DNA of 50,302 nt, taken from NCBI GenBank assembly GCA_022072505.1, contig JAJVHU010000006.1, forward strand, positions 1 to 50,302, written 5' to 3'. Of the stretch, positions 32,375-41,916 are shown piece after piece. The DNA is from Phycisphaerae bacterium. GTDB taxonomy: Bacteria > Planctomycetota > Phycisphaerae > UBA1845. Both the position numbers and the translations under genes were made by a program. Below the pieces are notes generated by a model. That model ran no database searches. It was not told the origin of the DNA and saw only the letters and a list, made by a program, of their open reading frames with translations. The stretch's first letter is position 1, and each line of letters opens with the position of its first letter.

Positions 32375-34018
32375 TCAGGGGAGGACGGGTTCCGCCTCCC
32401 GCGCTTCGCGGCCTTCCCCGGTCGCCGGAGCCGGCAATTTCGCCGGGCGCGCTCCCTGCGGATGCTCCTTCTCGAACGCCGCCGCGATCGTCTCCAGCAT
32501 CTGCGCGGCGGGGGGGCCGAACAAGGTTCCGTGTCCCCCTCCCGTGATGATCTCGACGTCGGCGTCGGAACCGAGCTTCGCCAGTGATTCTTTCAGGAGG
32601 CGCGTCGCCCCTTCCAGATAAAAGTTGTCGAACTCGCCGGCGCGGATGTGCAGCTTGCCCGCCAGCTTCGGTCCCAGCGCCGGCCAGTTCCGCTCGAGCA
32701 CGAGACGGATGTCGTAGCGCTCCCAGGATTTCGCCACGTCGGCGTTGACCGCGCCGGTCGCCCGGTTGAAAAGGGGTTCGGGGTCTCCATCTTTGCCCCG
32801 ACGGCTGAAGACCGCCTCGAAGGAATGAATCTGCCCGCCCGGTCCGAGCACGTCCTCCGCGCGGACAAAGTCCTCATACCAGATGCGCACCTGATCGCGC
32901 ATCCGCATCAGCGGCCGGCGCTCGCCCTTTGCGTCCCGGTACATGTTTGCGCCGGGCTCATACAGGTTGATCCGCTGAAAATCGCGGAAGTCCACCGGGT
33001 CCGGCACGTCCGACCAGCACCCGGCGAAGGCGTCGGGATACGTCACCTGCAACCAGAGGCTTGCCCACCCGCCGGAGGATCCACCCGTGACGTACCGGTG
33101 CTTCGGCGACTCGGCGCCGCGACACGTCTTCTCGACCCGCGGGATCAACTCCTCAACGAACGCCGTGCCGCGCGGTCCGTTGTTCTCCGAGTCGGCGAAC
33201 ACGTGGTGACCGCGGAGGCAGCGGGAATCCGGGACAACCAGCAACACGTCCTCGACTCGCGGCGACCCGCCGAAGCTCATCGTCATCGACTCGAAGCGCG
33301 GCTCGCCGCCGCCGAAACCGGAGATCATGTAAAGCACCGGGTAACGACGCTCGGGGTTCTCCTCCCAGCCCTGCGGCAGGCGCACCCACGCCCGCTGGCG
33401 GACCTCGCGGCCGTGAAACTTCGACAACAACGGGCTGACCATCTCGACCGTGCGGATTCGCGGATGCTCCTCCGACTTGTCTTCGTCAACGACGTGCGTC
33501 AGGCGCAGTCGCACCGAACCGCCGGAAAACGCCGCGAGATCCAGGTCGGCGACGTCGCTGTAAAGATCGCCGGGGCTGACGCCCGGCTCGGGCAGATCGA
33601 CGTTGCGCCGCGCGACCGCCTGCACGCGCCAGGTCGTCTTCTCCAGCTCCGCCAGGCCGGGCGGATACCGCATTGCGTCCGCGCCGAAGACCATCGCTTT
33701 GGCGGGATCCCAGCCCTTCAGCGGTCGAGCGAGGACCGGCGACGGCGACATCCACTGCTGGAAGGAATTGATGCGCCGGCGGGGTTCCTGCCGACCTCCC
33801 TGCGTCAGGATGACGAGCACGCGCCCGGTGTACGCGCCCGGCTGCAAGCCCGGATCGAACTCCACCTCAAAGACCGGAAGCGGAACGTTGACCTGCGGCG
33901 CATCCTGAACAGCCGTCTGAAGGCTTGCGGCGGACAAAAGCGCCGCACACGCGTGCAAGGCCGCGAACCCGCCGACTCCGACAGGTCTCGCCAGGTCGGA
34001 CGCTCCGGTTTTCCTCAT
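32375..34018 (-). CDS. Secreted esterase-like alpha/beta hydrolase
   Basis: 547 aa from 34018, where GAAGGAACC lies about 6 nt upstream. A signal-like N-terminus (GFAALHACAALLSAASLQTA) precedes a beta-rich domain (about 45-200) and an esterase-D/enterochelin-esterase-like hydrolase domain. PVLYMISGFGGGEPRFES, then VTGGSSGGWASLWLQVTYPD (nucleophile Ser in GGSSGG) and IITGGGHGTLFGPP (likely His) mark the triad. The substrate is unknown. The gene is divergent from the PTPS-like gene with 75 bp between. Confidence 0.8.
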   Translation of the reverse strand: MRKTGASDLARPVGVGGFAALHACAALLSAASLQTAVQDAPQVNVPLPVFEVEFDPGLQPGAYTGRVLVILTQGGRQEPRRRINSFQQWMSPSPVLARPLKGWDPAKAMVFGADAMRYPPGLAELEKTTWRVQAVARRNVDLPEPGVSPGDLYSDVADLDLAAFSGGSVRLRLTHVVDEDKSEEHPRIRTVEMVSPLLSKFHGREVRQRAWVRLPQGWEENPERRYPVLYMISGFGGGEPRFESMTMSFGGSPRVEDVLLVVPDSRCLRGHHVFADSENNGPRGTAFVEELIPRVEKTCRGAESPKHRYVTGGSSGGWASLWLQVTYPDAFAGCWSDVPDPVDFRDFQRINLYEPGANMYRDAKGERRPLMRMRDQVRIWYEDFVRAEDVLGPGGQIHSFEAVFSRRGKDGDPEPLFNRATGAVNADVAKSWERYDIRLVLERNWPALGPKLAGKLHIRAGEFDNFYLEGATRLLKESLAKLGSDADVEIITGGGHGTLFGPPAAQMLETIAAAFEKEHPQGARPAKLPAPATGEGREAREAEPVLP

Positions 34019-34093
34019 ATTCGGTTCCTTCAGAAGGCGGCGGCGGCGTGTCGTCGAGTCGCCTGGGCCGCATCGGGAAACTAACATATCCGC

Positions 34094-34870
34094 GTGCGAC
34101 TCTCACGGGAAATCCGGGCTTACCTGACGGCGTCCGGCGCGCCGGACGGCGGCAACGGGTGGGCGGGGCGACCGGTCAGCGACCGGCTCGATCCTTTCGT
34201 CGTGATCCGCGCCACGCTGGACGGTCCGGTCCGCGCGGACACGGGGTTCGTGTGCAACATCACCGAGGTGGACCGGGTGCTGCGCGGCGAAGTTCTCGAA
34301 CGTCTGCGGTCGACGCGGCGCGACGACGGGCCTGTTGCGCCGCCGCTGATCGAACTCGCCCGCGCCGCCGCCGAGCGCTTCCCGGCGCCTTTGCGGCTGG
34401 TCGAACTTGAGCTGTCGCCCTCTCCTTACACGCGCTATCGTTGGGTCGCGGGAGCATCCGGCATGATCTACGTTACGCAGTCGTTTGAGTTTTCAGCGTC
34501 GCACCGGCTGCACTCGCCGCGCCTGTCGGAATCCGAGAACCTGGCGGTCTTCGGCAAGTGTGCCAACCCGAGCGGTCACGGACACAATTACGTCCTTGAG
34601 GCGACGGTGTGCGGCGCGCCGGACGCCCACGGTCGGGTCGTCGATCTGTCGCGGCTGGATCGGAGCGTGCGCGAGCGCGTCATCGACGCCTTCGATCATA
34701 AGCACCTGAACCTGGACTGCCCCGAGTTCGCGGCCCTGAACCCGACGGTCGAGAACATCGCCCGCGTCATCTGGGACAAGCTCGCCGGCGCCCTGCCCGC
34801 CACGTTGCACAAGGTCCGCCTTTACGAGACGCCGAAGACGTTCGCGGAATACGCGGGCGAGGACGGTTGA
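34094..34870 (+). CDS. Tandem 6-pyruvoyl-tetrahydropterin / 6-carboxytetrahydropterin synthase-like protein
   Basis: 258 aa. The C-terminal half (from MIYVTQSFEFSASHRLHSPR, about 124) has the full PTPS set: FSASHRL (Zn His), FGKCANPSGHGHNYVLEATV (catalytic Cys and Zn His pair), VVDLSRLDRSV, FDHKHLNLDCPEF and NPTVENIARVIW. Cys-to-HGH spacing (CANPSGHGH) equals that of animal PTPS rather than of E. coli QueD. The N-terminal half has a related strand plan (RATLDGPVRADTGFVCNITE) without Zn ligands, so it is a degenerate second domain. GTG start without a clear ribosome binding site; 34463 is a possible start for a one-domain version. Role: pterin or queuosine precursor synthesis. Confidence 0.8.
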   Translation: MRLSREIRAYLTASGAPDGGNGWAGRPVSDRLDPFVVIRATLDGPVRADTGFVCNITEVDRVLRGEVLERLRSTRRDDGPVAPPLIELARAAAERFPAPLRLVELELSPSPYTRYRWVAGASGMIYVTQSFEFSASHRLHSPRLSESENLAVFGKCANPSGHGHNYVLEATVCGAPDAHGRVVDLSRLDRSVRERVIDAFDHKHLNLDCPEFAALNPTVENIARVIWDKLAGALPATLHKVRLYETPKTFAEYAGEDG

Positions 34871-35084
34871 GACGTGCATCGTCCCGGCGTGCGAGACCGT
34901 CGGCGCCTCGCCGATTTTCCGGACCCGCCAGCCGCATACCGACGGGGAAGATGACGTTGACGCCTGCGCAGGGGTTGGTTTCCGGTCCGGGTTTCGTTAA
35001 GATGGCGCGAAGTTCGGTGTGACCCGTGGGGGGCGGGTCGTCGGTCGTCCTCGGTTAAGAACCTGAATTCAGGAGGAGTCCCGG

Positions 35085-37352
35085 ATGCGCGGTTCAATCC
35101 ACATCGGAGTCATGATCATCGCGGCGTCTTTGTGCGGATCTGCGCACGCGATCGACCTGACCGTGTCGAGCGTCGAGGTGAATCAGGGGGTGCAGTTCGG
35201 CAGCACGGTCCTGGTCGCCGGCAACGTGACCTACGTCCGGGCGACGATCGGAGTCAGCGGAATCGCCGCCGACGTCGACAACGTGGACGCCGTCCTGCGC
35301 GTCTTCGTGGACGGCGTCGAACTCCCCGAGTCCCCGATCCGGTCGCTGAACGGTTACATCCGCGCTCCGCTCTCCCCTCGCCGTGAAGACCTTGACGACA
35401 CGGTGAACTTCCTGCTCGTCGTGCCGCAGAGCAACAACGTGGACTTCCAGGTCGAGGTCAACCCGGATCGCCTCGTCGCAGAAACCAACTACGGCAACAA
35501 CGTCGGCGTTCTGAACGACCGCGTGTTCGCGTGCCGCAAGCTGACCGAGATCGTCTACGTTCCGATCGACTACCGTCCCGGCGGCGGCGGCAGCAACCCG
35601 CCGCCCCCGGACCTCATCAAACCCGGCATCGGTGACGGCTTCCACCGCGCCATCTTCAAGGCCGGGGAGTGGAACTATCACAAGTCGCCCCTGCCCGACC
35701 TGATCTGGACCCAGGACGTCAACAACTCCGACACCGCCCTGCTGAACGCGCTCCGCGACCTCCGCATCAATCAGCTTCCGCGCAACGGGTTCCCTCAGCC
35801 GGATTTCGTTTACGGCTGGCTGCCCGGCAATCCTTACGGCGGCAACGGGCGCGCCATCGGCATCCCCGGCGACGTGGCGTTCGGCAACACGCAGACCAGC
35901 CGGCACCAGCGGACGATGGCGCACGAGTGCGGGCATCTGCTCGGACAGGTCCACAACAGCCGCACGATCGCCACCGTCGGGATCGATGTCGAGCATCATC
36001 TGTGGGACACCGAAGACCTTCCGGTCCTGCATCCGTCCACGCAGTGGGACATCATGGTCGCCGGCCAGCTCACGAACACCGCTTACGTCGATCGCACCAC
36101 GTTCGACTCGATCATGAACGACAGCCGCCTGCGTTGCACGAATCCCGCCCCCGAGCACACCGGGGCCGTCCTGCGCCTCAGCGGCGCGTACACCCACGCG
36201 ACCGGCGAGCTTCAGCTTGACCCGATCACGCGCGTCGAGCGCGGCGCGCTGACCGCGACCAACCCGGCGGGCGGGCTTTCGGTCATCGCTTATTCCGCCG
36301 GCGGACGCCGCCTTTACAACGTCGAGGTCGAGACGCCCGCGCCGTGGGAATCCTGCGAGGCGGCGGATCCGACGACCGGACCCGTCATCGCCGCAACCTC
36401 GCCTTTCTACGTCCTGATCCCCGAATCGCCGGAGGGCGAGACGATCGCCCGGATCGACGTCGTTGACGTGAACACCGGCGCCGTCGTCACGGGTCGATCG
36501 CGCTCGGTCAACGCGCCGACCGCACACCTGACCCGGACCTGGATCGACGGTCGCCTCGGCGGCCTCTCACGGGTCGAGTGGGTCGCCGAGGACGCCGACA
36601 AGGATCCGCTCACCGCGAACCTCCTTTACAGCCCCGACGCGGGTGAGTCCTGGCTGCCGCTGGGCGTCAACCTGACCGGTGACGCGTTCGAGTTCGACGC
36701 TTCGAGCGTCCCGCACAGCCGGGGTCCGCACGGACGGCTTCGTCTCGTCGTCAGCGACGGCTTCAACATAACGACGGTGGACGACGACGAGCAAGGCGTG
36801 ATGGGCGACCCGACGCCGCCCGACGTTTACCTGATCACGCCGAACCACGGCTTCGCTCATCTCGAAGGCGCGCCGATCGCCTTCCACGCCGCGGCGTGGG
36901 ACCGTGAGGATCTGATGCTGTCGGGCGGCGACGTGGTCTGGACATCGAGCGTGGACGGCGAACTGGGCGCCGGTCTGCTGCTGACCCGCGGCGACCTGTC
37001 GCTTGGCGAACACGTCATCACCGTGACCGCGACGGACAGCGACGGCGGGTCGGACAGCGATCAGATCACGCTGACCGTGGCGGAGCGCCGCCTGACCGGC
37101 GTGACGTGCGGCGTCATCAAGAAATTCACGGCGTCGTGCCGCGACAGCGGCGCGATCAAGGGCAAGGTCGTTCTCCGCAACGAGGATTTCGACGGGGTGC
37201 CGGTGGTGTTCGGCGTCGGCGCCAACGCCATCCCGGTGCCGATCAGCGGCAAGCGGGCGAAGTTGAACGTCTGCTGCTTCTCCGGCAACCAGCAGGTCCG
37301 TCTCGACTCCCCGGCCGGCTGCTTCGACCCGATTCCGGTCGCGTGCCCGTAA
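35085..37352 (+). CDS. Secreted metzincin-type metalloprotease with Ig-like repeats
   Basis: 755 aa with GGAGGAG ribosome binding site (35072-35078). Signal peptide (HIGVMIIAASLCGSAHA|ID). Residues about 20-140 look like a CARDB-type adhesion domain (VSSVEVNQGVQFGSTVLVAG; VVPQSNNVDFQVEVNPDRLV). The protease core has AHECGHLLGQVH (HExxHxxGxxH, about 278-288) and a downstream Met-turn WDIMVAG (about 324), the metzincin signature. The C-terminal half has Ig-like domains (VEWVAEDADKDPLTANLLYS; SLGEHVITVTATDSDGGSDS) and a Cys-rich end. Secreted, perhaps outer-surface, zinc endopeptidase; substrate unknown. Confidence 0.85.
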   Translation: MRGSIHIGVMIIAASLCGSAHAIDLTVSSVEVNQGVQFGSTVLVAGNVTYVRATIGVSGIAADVDNVDAVLRVFVDGVELPESPIRSLNGYIRAPLSPRREDLDDTVNFLLVVPQSNNVDFQVEVNPDRLVAETNYGNNVGVLNDRVFACRKLTEIVYVPIDYRPGGGGSNPPPPDLIKPGIGDGFHRAIFKAGEWNYHKSPLPDLIWTQDVNNSDTALLNALRDLRINQLPRNGFPQPDFVYGWLPGNPYGGNGRAIGIPGDVAFGNTQTSRHQRTMAHECGHLLGQVHNSRTIATVGIDVEHHLWDTEDLPVLHPSTQWDIMVAGQLTNTAYVDRTTFDSIMNDSRLRCTNPAPEHTGAVLRLSGAYTHATGELQLDPITRVERGALTATNPAGGLSVIAYSAGGRRLYNVEVETPAPWESCEAADPTTGPVIAATSPFYVLIPESPEGETIARIDVVDVNTGAVVTGRSRSVNAPTAHLTRTWIDGRLGGLSRVEWVAEDADKDPLTANLLYSPDAGESWLPLGVNLTGDAFEFDASSVPHSRGPHGRLRLVVSDGFNITTVDDDEQGVMGDPTPPDVYLITPNHGFAHLEGAPIAFHAAAWDREDLMLSGGDVVWTSSVDGELGAGLLLTRGDLSLGEHVITVTATDSDGGSDSDQITLTVAERRLTGVTCGVIKKFTASCRDSGAIKGKVVLRNEDFDGVPVVFGVGANAIPVPISGKRAKLNVCCFSGNQQVRLDSPAGCFDPIPVACP

Positions 37353-37460
37353 GAATCCGGGAACGATCCTCACTCTGAGCGTCGCGTGGCGCCGGTGAGG
37401 CGGTTGCGCTCGACGCCGGAATCCGGCGGCGGAGAGCGCCGGGGGTGGGTGAGGAGAGCG

Positions 37461-38975
37461 ATGTTCATCGAGTGTTCCGCCGTGACGGGTTTTGCGCGCC
37501 GTGTTCGCTGGCGCCACACCGTCCTTGTGTTGATGCTCGGCGCCTCGGCGTCGCTCGAACCGCGCGTGCATGCGCAGGGAAACGAGCGTCAGGATCCCGG
37601 CGCCGACCGCATCCCGCCGATCGATTACGCCGAAGCGGCGACGTCGCTGGCGCCCGTCGTCGAGGCGATCACCGGAAGACGGTTCACGACGGTCCCGCGC
37701 GTGATCGAGGTGTCATCTGCCGCCGCCCTTGAAAGCCTTCGTGACGACGAGTTGCTCCTCCTTCCATCCGATGCGGCGACGGACGAGGCGGAGGCGGGCT
37801 GGGAGCAGTTTGTCCGGGAAGGCATGTACCGCGCCTTCGCCACGCACCTGCTCGCCCGGTATTCGATCAGTCGCAAGGACATCTTCGTGATCCGGGAGAA
37901 CCTGGACGCCGCGCTGGCGCGGGCCGACTGTCCGCCTGACGAGGTTCATAATGTCATTCGACTTGTGCTGGTTCATGAGCTGTCGCATGCGATTCAGGAT
38001 CAGGCGGTCGGGCTGCCGGCTCTTGTCCGACGGCATCACGAGCGGGACAAGCTCGCCGAATGCGACGCGGCGATCGAGGGATTCGCCTTCGTGGTGCAGG
38101 ATGAGGCCGCGAAGCGGCTGGGGCTTGGGCGGGCGGCGGACGTGCTGCAGCGGATCAATCCTGTCGCGGCCGTCGAGGAACCGTCTGCGCTTCGCTCGGA
38201 TGATTTGCCGGCCCGGCGTCGGGGGCTGGCGCGAAAAGTCATGAATTTGAAGTTAGTGTCGTCCGGACCGGAGGGGATGTGGGCGGCGCTGCGGGACGCT
38301 CCCGCCGCGCTGGTCTTCACTCCTTCAAAACCGCCCGACGCCGAGACCGTCGCGGCGCTGGATCGCGGCGACGCGCGGATGTCCGCGGTCCTGGACGGTC
38401 TCGCAGAGAAGTTCAAGCTCCGCGGCTCCCCGATGATCCTCACCCGTGTAAACCCGATGCTGGCGATGCAGCCGTTCAAGCTGCTTCCGCCCGAGCGAAG
38501 GGCGGAGTTGGCGGGGATGTGCCGCGTCGCGCACTCGCTCTTTTGCACCGGCACGGGCAAGGGCGACCTGCCGGAGGCTGCGTCGGTGACGCTGTATGAA
38601 CTGGCCCCCGGCGCCGATCCGGCGAGCTTCTCCGCAGCGATCAAGGAGGGGGGCCGCCTCGCAGCCGATGCGATGCGCCTGGACGGCGTCCTGTCGGGGG
38701 TCGTGCATGAGTCCGCCGGGGTTGCGCTGGAGACCGGCGTGAACGCGGAGTTCCTGCTGATTACGGCGTCAACGAAAGGGAAAATGATTCTCCGGATGCA
38801 GTGGGTGTGGACGTCGTGTGAAGGTTGCGTCCTCCTGATGGTCACGACGTATGACGTGCGGCTGACCACGATGTACGAAGTCCTGAATGAAATCGTCCGT
38901 CGCCTTCGCGCCTCCTCCCCGCCCGCCAACCTCAAAGCCACGGACGGCACGTCCACGCAGGACGAACCCGGTTAG
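37461..38975 (+). CDS. Secreted gluzincin-like zinc metallopeptidase
   Basis: 504 aa from the ATG at 37461 (GAGGAGAG 4-11 nt upstream). Signal peptide (RHTVLVLMLGASASLEPRVH, then AQ). VLVHELSHAIQDQ (about 170-182) gives HExxH, and AIEGFAFVVQDEA about 40 residues on could supply the third ligand Glu, as in gluzincins. The rest is mixed alpha/beta with no known domain. It follows the metzincin gene by about 109 bp on the same strand. Family name not recognised; catalysis is inferred from the motif. Confidence 0.75.
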   Translation: MFIECSAVTGFARRVRWRHTVLVLMLGASASLEPRVHAQGNERQDPGADRIPPIDYAEAATSLAPVVEAITGRRFTTVPRVIEVSSAAALESLRDDELLLLPSDAATDEAEAGWEQFVREGMYRAFATHLLARYSISRKDIFVIRENLDAALARADCPPDEVHNVIRLVLVHELSHAIQDQAVGLPALVRRHHERDKLAECDAAIEGFAFVVQDEAAKRLGLGRAADVLQRINPVAAVEEPSALRSDDLPARRRGLARKVMNLKLVSSGPEGMWAALRDAPAALVFTPSKPPDAETVAALDRGDARMSAVLDGLAEKFKLRGSPMILTRVNPMLAMQPFKLLPPERRAELAGMCRVAHSLFCTGTGKGDLPEAASVTLYELAPGADPASFSAAIKEGGRLAADAMRLDGVLSGVVHESAGVALETGVNAEFLLITASTKGKMILRMQWVWTSCEGCVLLMVTTYDVRLTTMYEVLNEIVRRLRASSPPANLKATDGTSTQDEPG

Positions 38976-39073
38976 CAGTCCGTTGAAAAAGAGTAACGCA
39001 TCCCTCCGGGAGGCGAATTTCTCAGGGAAAAACCGGGGGCAAGAAAGCCGATCGCGAGTTCTTCAACAGGTTG
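38976..39073. repeat. ~99-bp element with terminal inverted repeats, copy 2
   Basis: CAGTCCGTTGAAAAAG at one end, TTCTTCAACAGGTTG at the other; the interior matches the reverse complement of 22667-22765 (TCCCTCCGGGAGGCGAATTT; GAAAGCCGATCGCGAGTTCT). It starts directly after the stop of the gluzincin gene. Confidence 0.75.
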
Positions 39074-39239
39074 TTAAGACTACAACGCGATGACGGTTTG
39101 CGTAAAACCCGCGTTTTCAGCGTCGGCAAACCGAGTTTTGCGGCTCCGGGGGTTCGCCTTGTTGGGGGACAACTCCCGACCGGGAAAGTCGCGCCTTTTC
39201 CGGAAAACACGGGGAATTGGTCGAGAGACGCCTCGGAAA

Positions 39240-39340
39240 CGTAGCGTGGTAGGGTTAGCCCCGGAAGGGGCGTCAGACAACAGCCCAGCACGCCAGTGCG
39301 GGAAACCCGCGCGGGGAAACGAAGTCCCGGAGGGACGCAA
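39240..39340. repeat. Repeat-like GC-rich hairpin block
   Basis: Contains CCCCGGAAGGGGCG and GTCCCGGAGGGACG hairpins and CAGACAACAGCCCAGC, a sequence type I associate with planctomycete IS200-flanking repeats. No gene is supported in 39074-39600. Confidence 0.4.
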
Positions 39341-39389
39341 GAAGCCCGCAAGGACGCAAGCCCGCCGCCGCTCGACCGTCCTGTCGTGC

Positions 39390-39443
39390 CCGCCGTTTGA
39401 TCGATCCGTCGCACCGCCGCTTGACCGATCCGTCGCGCCGCCG
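39390..39443. repeat. 24-bp tandem repeat, about 2.3 units
   Basis: CCGCCGTTTGATCGATCCGT+CGCA is followed by CCGCCGCTTGACCGATCCGT+CGCG and a partial third unit. The units differ at three or four positions. Confidence 0.65.
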
Positions 39444-39606
39444 CTCCGTTGTCCATCCGGGACTTCGTGATCCGATGCCCCCACCCCCGGCGATGCATCG
39501 CCGAACTACTCCCGGATGCCCCCCGTGGCACGCGCCGAGGCTCCTCCGGGACGTCAGGGCGCGCCGCGTCGTTTATCCTCAAGACCTTCAGGATGCTGCG
39601 CACCGG

Positions 39607-39665
39607 AGTCAGATGGAGACTCAGGCGACCCGAAAAGAACGCTTCCTTACGGGCGCGGCTCGGTT
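39607..39665 (+). repeat. Dispersed repeat, 59-bp copy
   Basis: AGTCAGATGGAGACTCAGGC through CTTCCTTACGGGCGCGGCTC to GGTT, the long form also found at 629-687 and 831-889. Confidence 0.85.
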
Positions 39666-39932
39666 TTGCAACCGCGTCTCAGTCGCCAATGTCGGCAAGA
39701 CTCCTGTTCCTCCCCGCTGCGGATCGATGCCGGACATGGGCGAACCTCACCCTCACCCGTCAATCTTGCGGAACCGGGCGACACGGCTTCGAGACCGGCC
39801 TGGAATCGCCTGATCGGACGCTCCAAGTTAGAATACGCCGGAGGCGGCGTACGTCACGTTGCGCTGCGGATGAGGGGAGCTTGGTGCGAGGTCTGAAGGA
39901 AGCTGATCGAGGCTGCATCGAGGCCGCCGCCA

Positions 39933-40006
39933 GCGCCGGTAGCTCAGGTGGACAGAGCATCGGATTTCTAATCCGACGGTCGGGGGTTCGAGTCCCTCCC
40001 GGCGCG
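39933..40006 (+). tRNA. tRNA-Arg (anticodon UCU)
   Basis: A 74-nt cloverleaf: acceptor GCGCCGG/CCGGCGC with discriminator G, D arm GCTC-AGGTGGACA-GAGC, anticodon arm TCGGA-TTTCTAA-TCCGA with anticodon TCT, and T arm GGGGG-TTCGAGT-CCCTC. CCA is not encoded. It decodes AGA, a rare codon in this GC-rich genome. A T-run follows at once. Confidence 0.95.
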
Positions 40007-40016
40007 GTTTTTTTTA
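40007..40016 (+). terminator. T-run terminator after the tRNA
   Basis: GTTTTTTTTA directly follows the acceptor stem, which can serve as the hairpin. Confidence 0.55.
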
Positions 40017-40167
40017 GGCATACTGGCTTCGCCGCCGCTCCGATTGCTACCGGCTGGAGCGATAGTTGCCGGGTGGGTATATTCCCACTGAGACCACGCG
40101 CCTTTTTCGCGGCGCACTTCAACGGGCGGTTTGGACTCGCCCTCCCCGGATACGTGTAAAACGACAA

Positions 40168-40196
40168 CGACCGTGCGAGTCTGGCCCGCACGGTCG
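40168..40196 (-). terminator. Hairpin terminator after the choice-of-anchor I gene
   Basis: CGACCGTGCG and CGCACGGTCG flank a 9-base loop. Read on the minus strand it is followed by TTGTCGTTTTA. It is about 150 bp past the stop at 40348. The rest of 40017-40347 holds no gene. Confidence 0.55.
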
Positions 40197-40347
40197 CCCT
40201 TCCCCTCCGATATCCTCAAGACGCTGTTTCAAAACCGAGCCACACCCCCCTCCCCTTTACGTCGCACGACGATCTCAAGGGCAAGGAAGCGCCTTTATTC
40301 CCCCCCGGCTTCGGAAGGATTGAACCCGCGTCCAAGTCGTCCGCCCG

Positions 40348-41916
40348 CTACGGACGCCCGGAATCCACGCGGAAGATCGCCGTCGAACCGCTGACCTCGT
40401 GCGCGACGATCAGCAGCGGCGCGGCGATCGGGCTGTCCGACGCGGGAACGAAGACGATGCCTTCGGGACCGAGGTCGCCGGCGGTTCCGTCTTCCGCGTC
40501 GCCGGAAAAATTTCGAGGGTTGACGTACTCGATGAAGCGGACCTCCTTCGGGTCCGTGATGTCGTACACCAGGACGCCCCCGATGCGCTCCAGTCCGATG
40601 AAAGCGTAAACCCACCCGTCCACCTCGCCGATCGCCAGCGCCTCGGGCTCCGGGCCTTTGTTGTCGCTGCGGGAGTCGAAGCTGTCGTTCTCCGCGTTGT
40701 CCGAGTTGAAATCCGCGGGGAACGCGGCGGCCGTGATCCGCTCGAAGTCGCTGCCGCTGTCGAACTTGCGCTTGCCGCGGCGGTTCCAGATCGTGAAAGA
40801 TCTGGTCCCGAACGAATACAGCTCCTCGTACGCCCCGTCGTCGTCCACGTCGCCCATCGTCGTCGTCACGTTCAGACGCCCCAGCTCCGAATCCTGCTGA
40901 AGGAACTCCGCGTCCGGGAAGGCCTCCGGATCCAGCGTCAGGTCGCCGACGCGCTCCTCCTCCGCGAACGTCTCGTAATCGCGGGCGTCGCCCTCGTTCA
41001 CCGTCACCGCGTACGTCTTTCCGCCCGAGGTGTACGTCGCGATGGCGTCCGGCAGGAACAATCCCCGCACCGGGCGCCTCTTGATCACGATGCCGCCGTC
41101 GCGGTCGCTGCAATCCATCGCGTAGCGCTTCTTATTGTGATTGATCGTGCCCAGCGCGACCACGTCCAGGATCGTACGACCCGTCACGTCGAGGATCGCC
41201 AGGGCGTTGTTCTCCTGGAGCGTCACGTACGCCGTCGATGAGTCCGCCGTCACCGCGACGTACTCCGGTTCGATGTCCTGCGCGACGGTCGCGCCCGGCC
41301 CGAAGATGCGCACGCCGGGAAGCTCCACGTCATTGAACGCCGAGAAGTCCAGCGTCACCACGTCATCCTGCGTCACGTTCTCCGCGCCTCCGGTAAGATC
41401 AATGATGCTGATCGTTCCCAGCGGATCGATGCTGTAGTCGTCGTTCGGCTCGCCCTCGTTCGCTGAGATCACCGCCGTTCCGTCCGGCGTGAACGTCACC
41501 ATGTCGGGCAGCGCCCCGACGACCACCGCCGACAGCACCGTCCCGTCCGCGTTCATGAGCACGACGCTGCCCGGTTCGGTCTTCGGATCGGCCTGCACCG
41601 CCGCCGCGATGACGCCGCCGCGCGCCGCCACGCCGTTCGGGCTTGCTCCCCAAGGCGTCACGTCCACCTGCGTCACCCGCGTCGGGTTCGTCGGGTCGGA
41701 AACGTCGATGATGTCGATCGTGTGATCCGCGGAGTTGGTGACAAAGACCCGCCGCGACCCCGCGTCATACGCGGGAATCTCCGCCGCGGTTCCGTCATAA
41801 ATGCCGGTCTCATACCGGCCGATCTGCTCCAGATGAACATCCGCCCGTGCCGCGGCGGCAGAACCCGCCGCAACCAGCGCCAGAATCACCCGTATCCGTC
41901 CGGCGTCATGCGTCAT
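40348..41916 (-). CDS. Choice-of-anchor I family secreted beta-propeller protein
   Basis: 522 aa from the ATG at 41916, with GGGGGAG about 11 nt upstream. Signal peptide (IRVILALVAAGSAAAARA|DV). The sequence LEQIGRYETGIYDGTAAEIP at the start, YDAGSRRVFVTNSADHTIDI, VISANEGEPNDDY, VTVNEGDARDYETFAEEERV and GPEPEALAIGEVDGWVYAFI, GLERIGG are the recurring signatures of choice-of-anchor I proteins. These are large exported propellers with a phytase/alkaline-phosphatase-like look. No C-terminal sorting signal is obvious. Function not established. Confidence 0.88.
   Translation of the reverse strand: MTHDAGRIRVILALVAAGSAAAARADVHLEQIGRYETGIYDGTAAEIPAYDAGSRRVFVTNSADHTIDIIDVSDPTNPTRVTQVDVTPWGASPNGVAARGGVIAAAVQADPKTEPGSVVLMNADGTVLSAVVVGALPDMVTFTPDGTAVISANEGEPNDDYSIDPLGTISIIDLTGGAENVTQDDVVTLDFSAFNDVELPGVRIFGPGATVAQDIEPEYVAVTADSSTAYVTLQENNALAILDVTGRTILDVVALGTINHNKKRYAMDCSDRDGGIVIKRRPVRGLFLPDAIATYTSGGKTYAVTVNEGDARDYETFAEEERVGDLTLDPEAFPDAEFLQQDSELGRLNVTTTMGDVDDDGAYEELYSFGTRSFTIWNRRGKRKFDSGSDFERITAAAFPADFNSDNAENDSFDSRSDNKGPEPEALAIGEVDGWVYAFIGLERIGGVLVYDITDPKEVRFIEYVNPRNFSGDAEDGTAGDLGPEGIVFVPASDSPIAAPLLIVAHEVSGSTAIFRVDSGRP

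Noticed and set aside
39933..40006. tRNA-Arg as an integration site
   Set aside because: No second copy of the tRNA 3' end and no integrase were found in the window.
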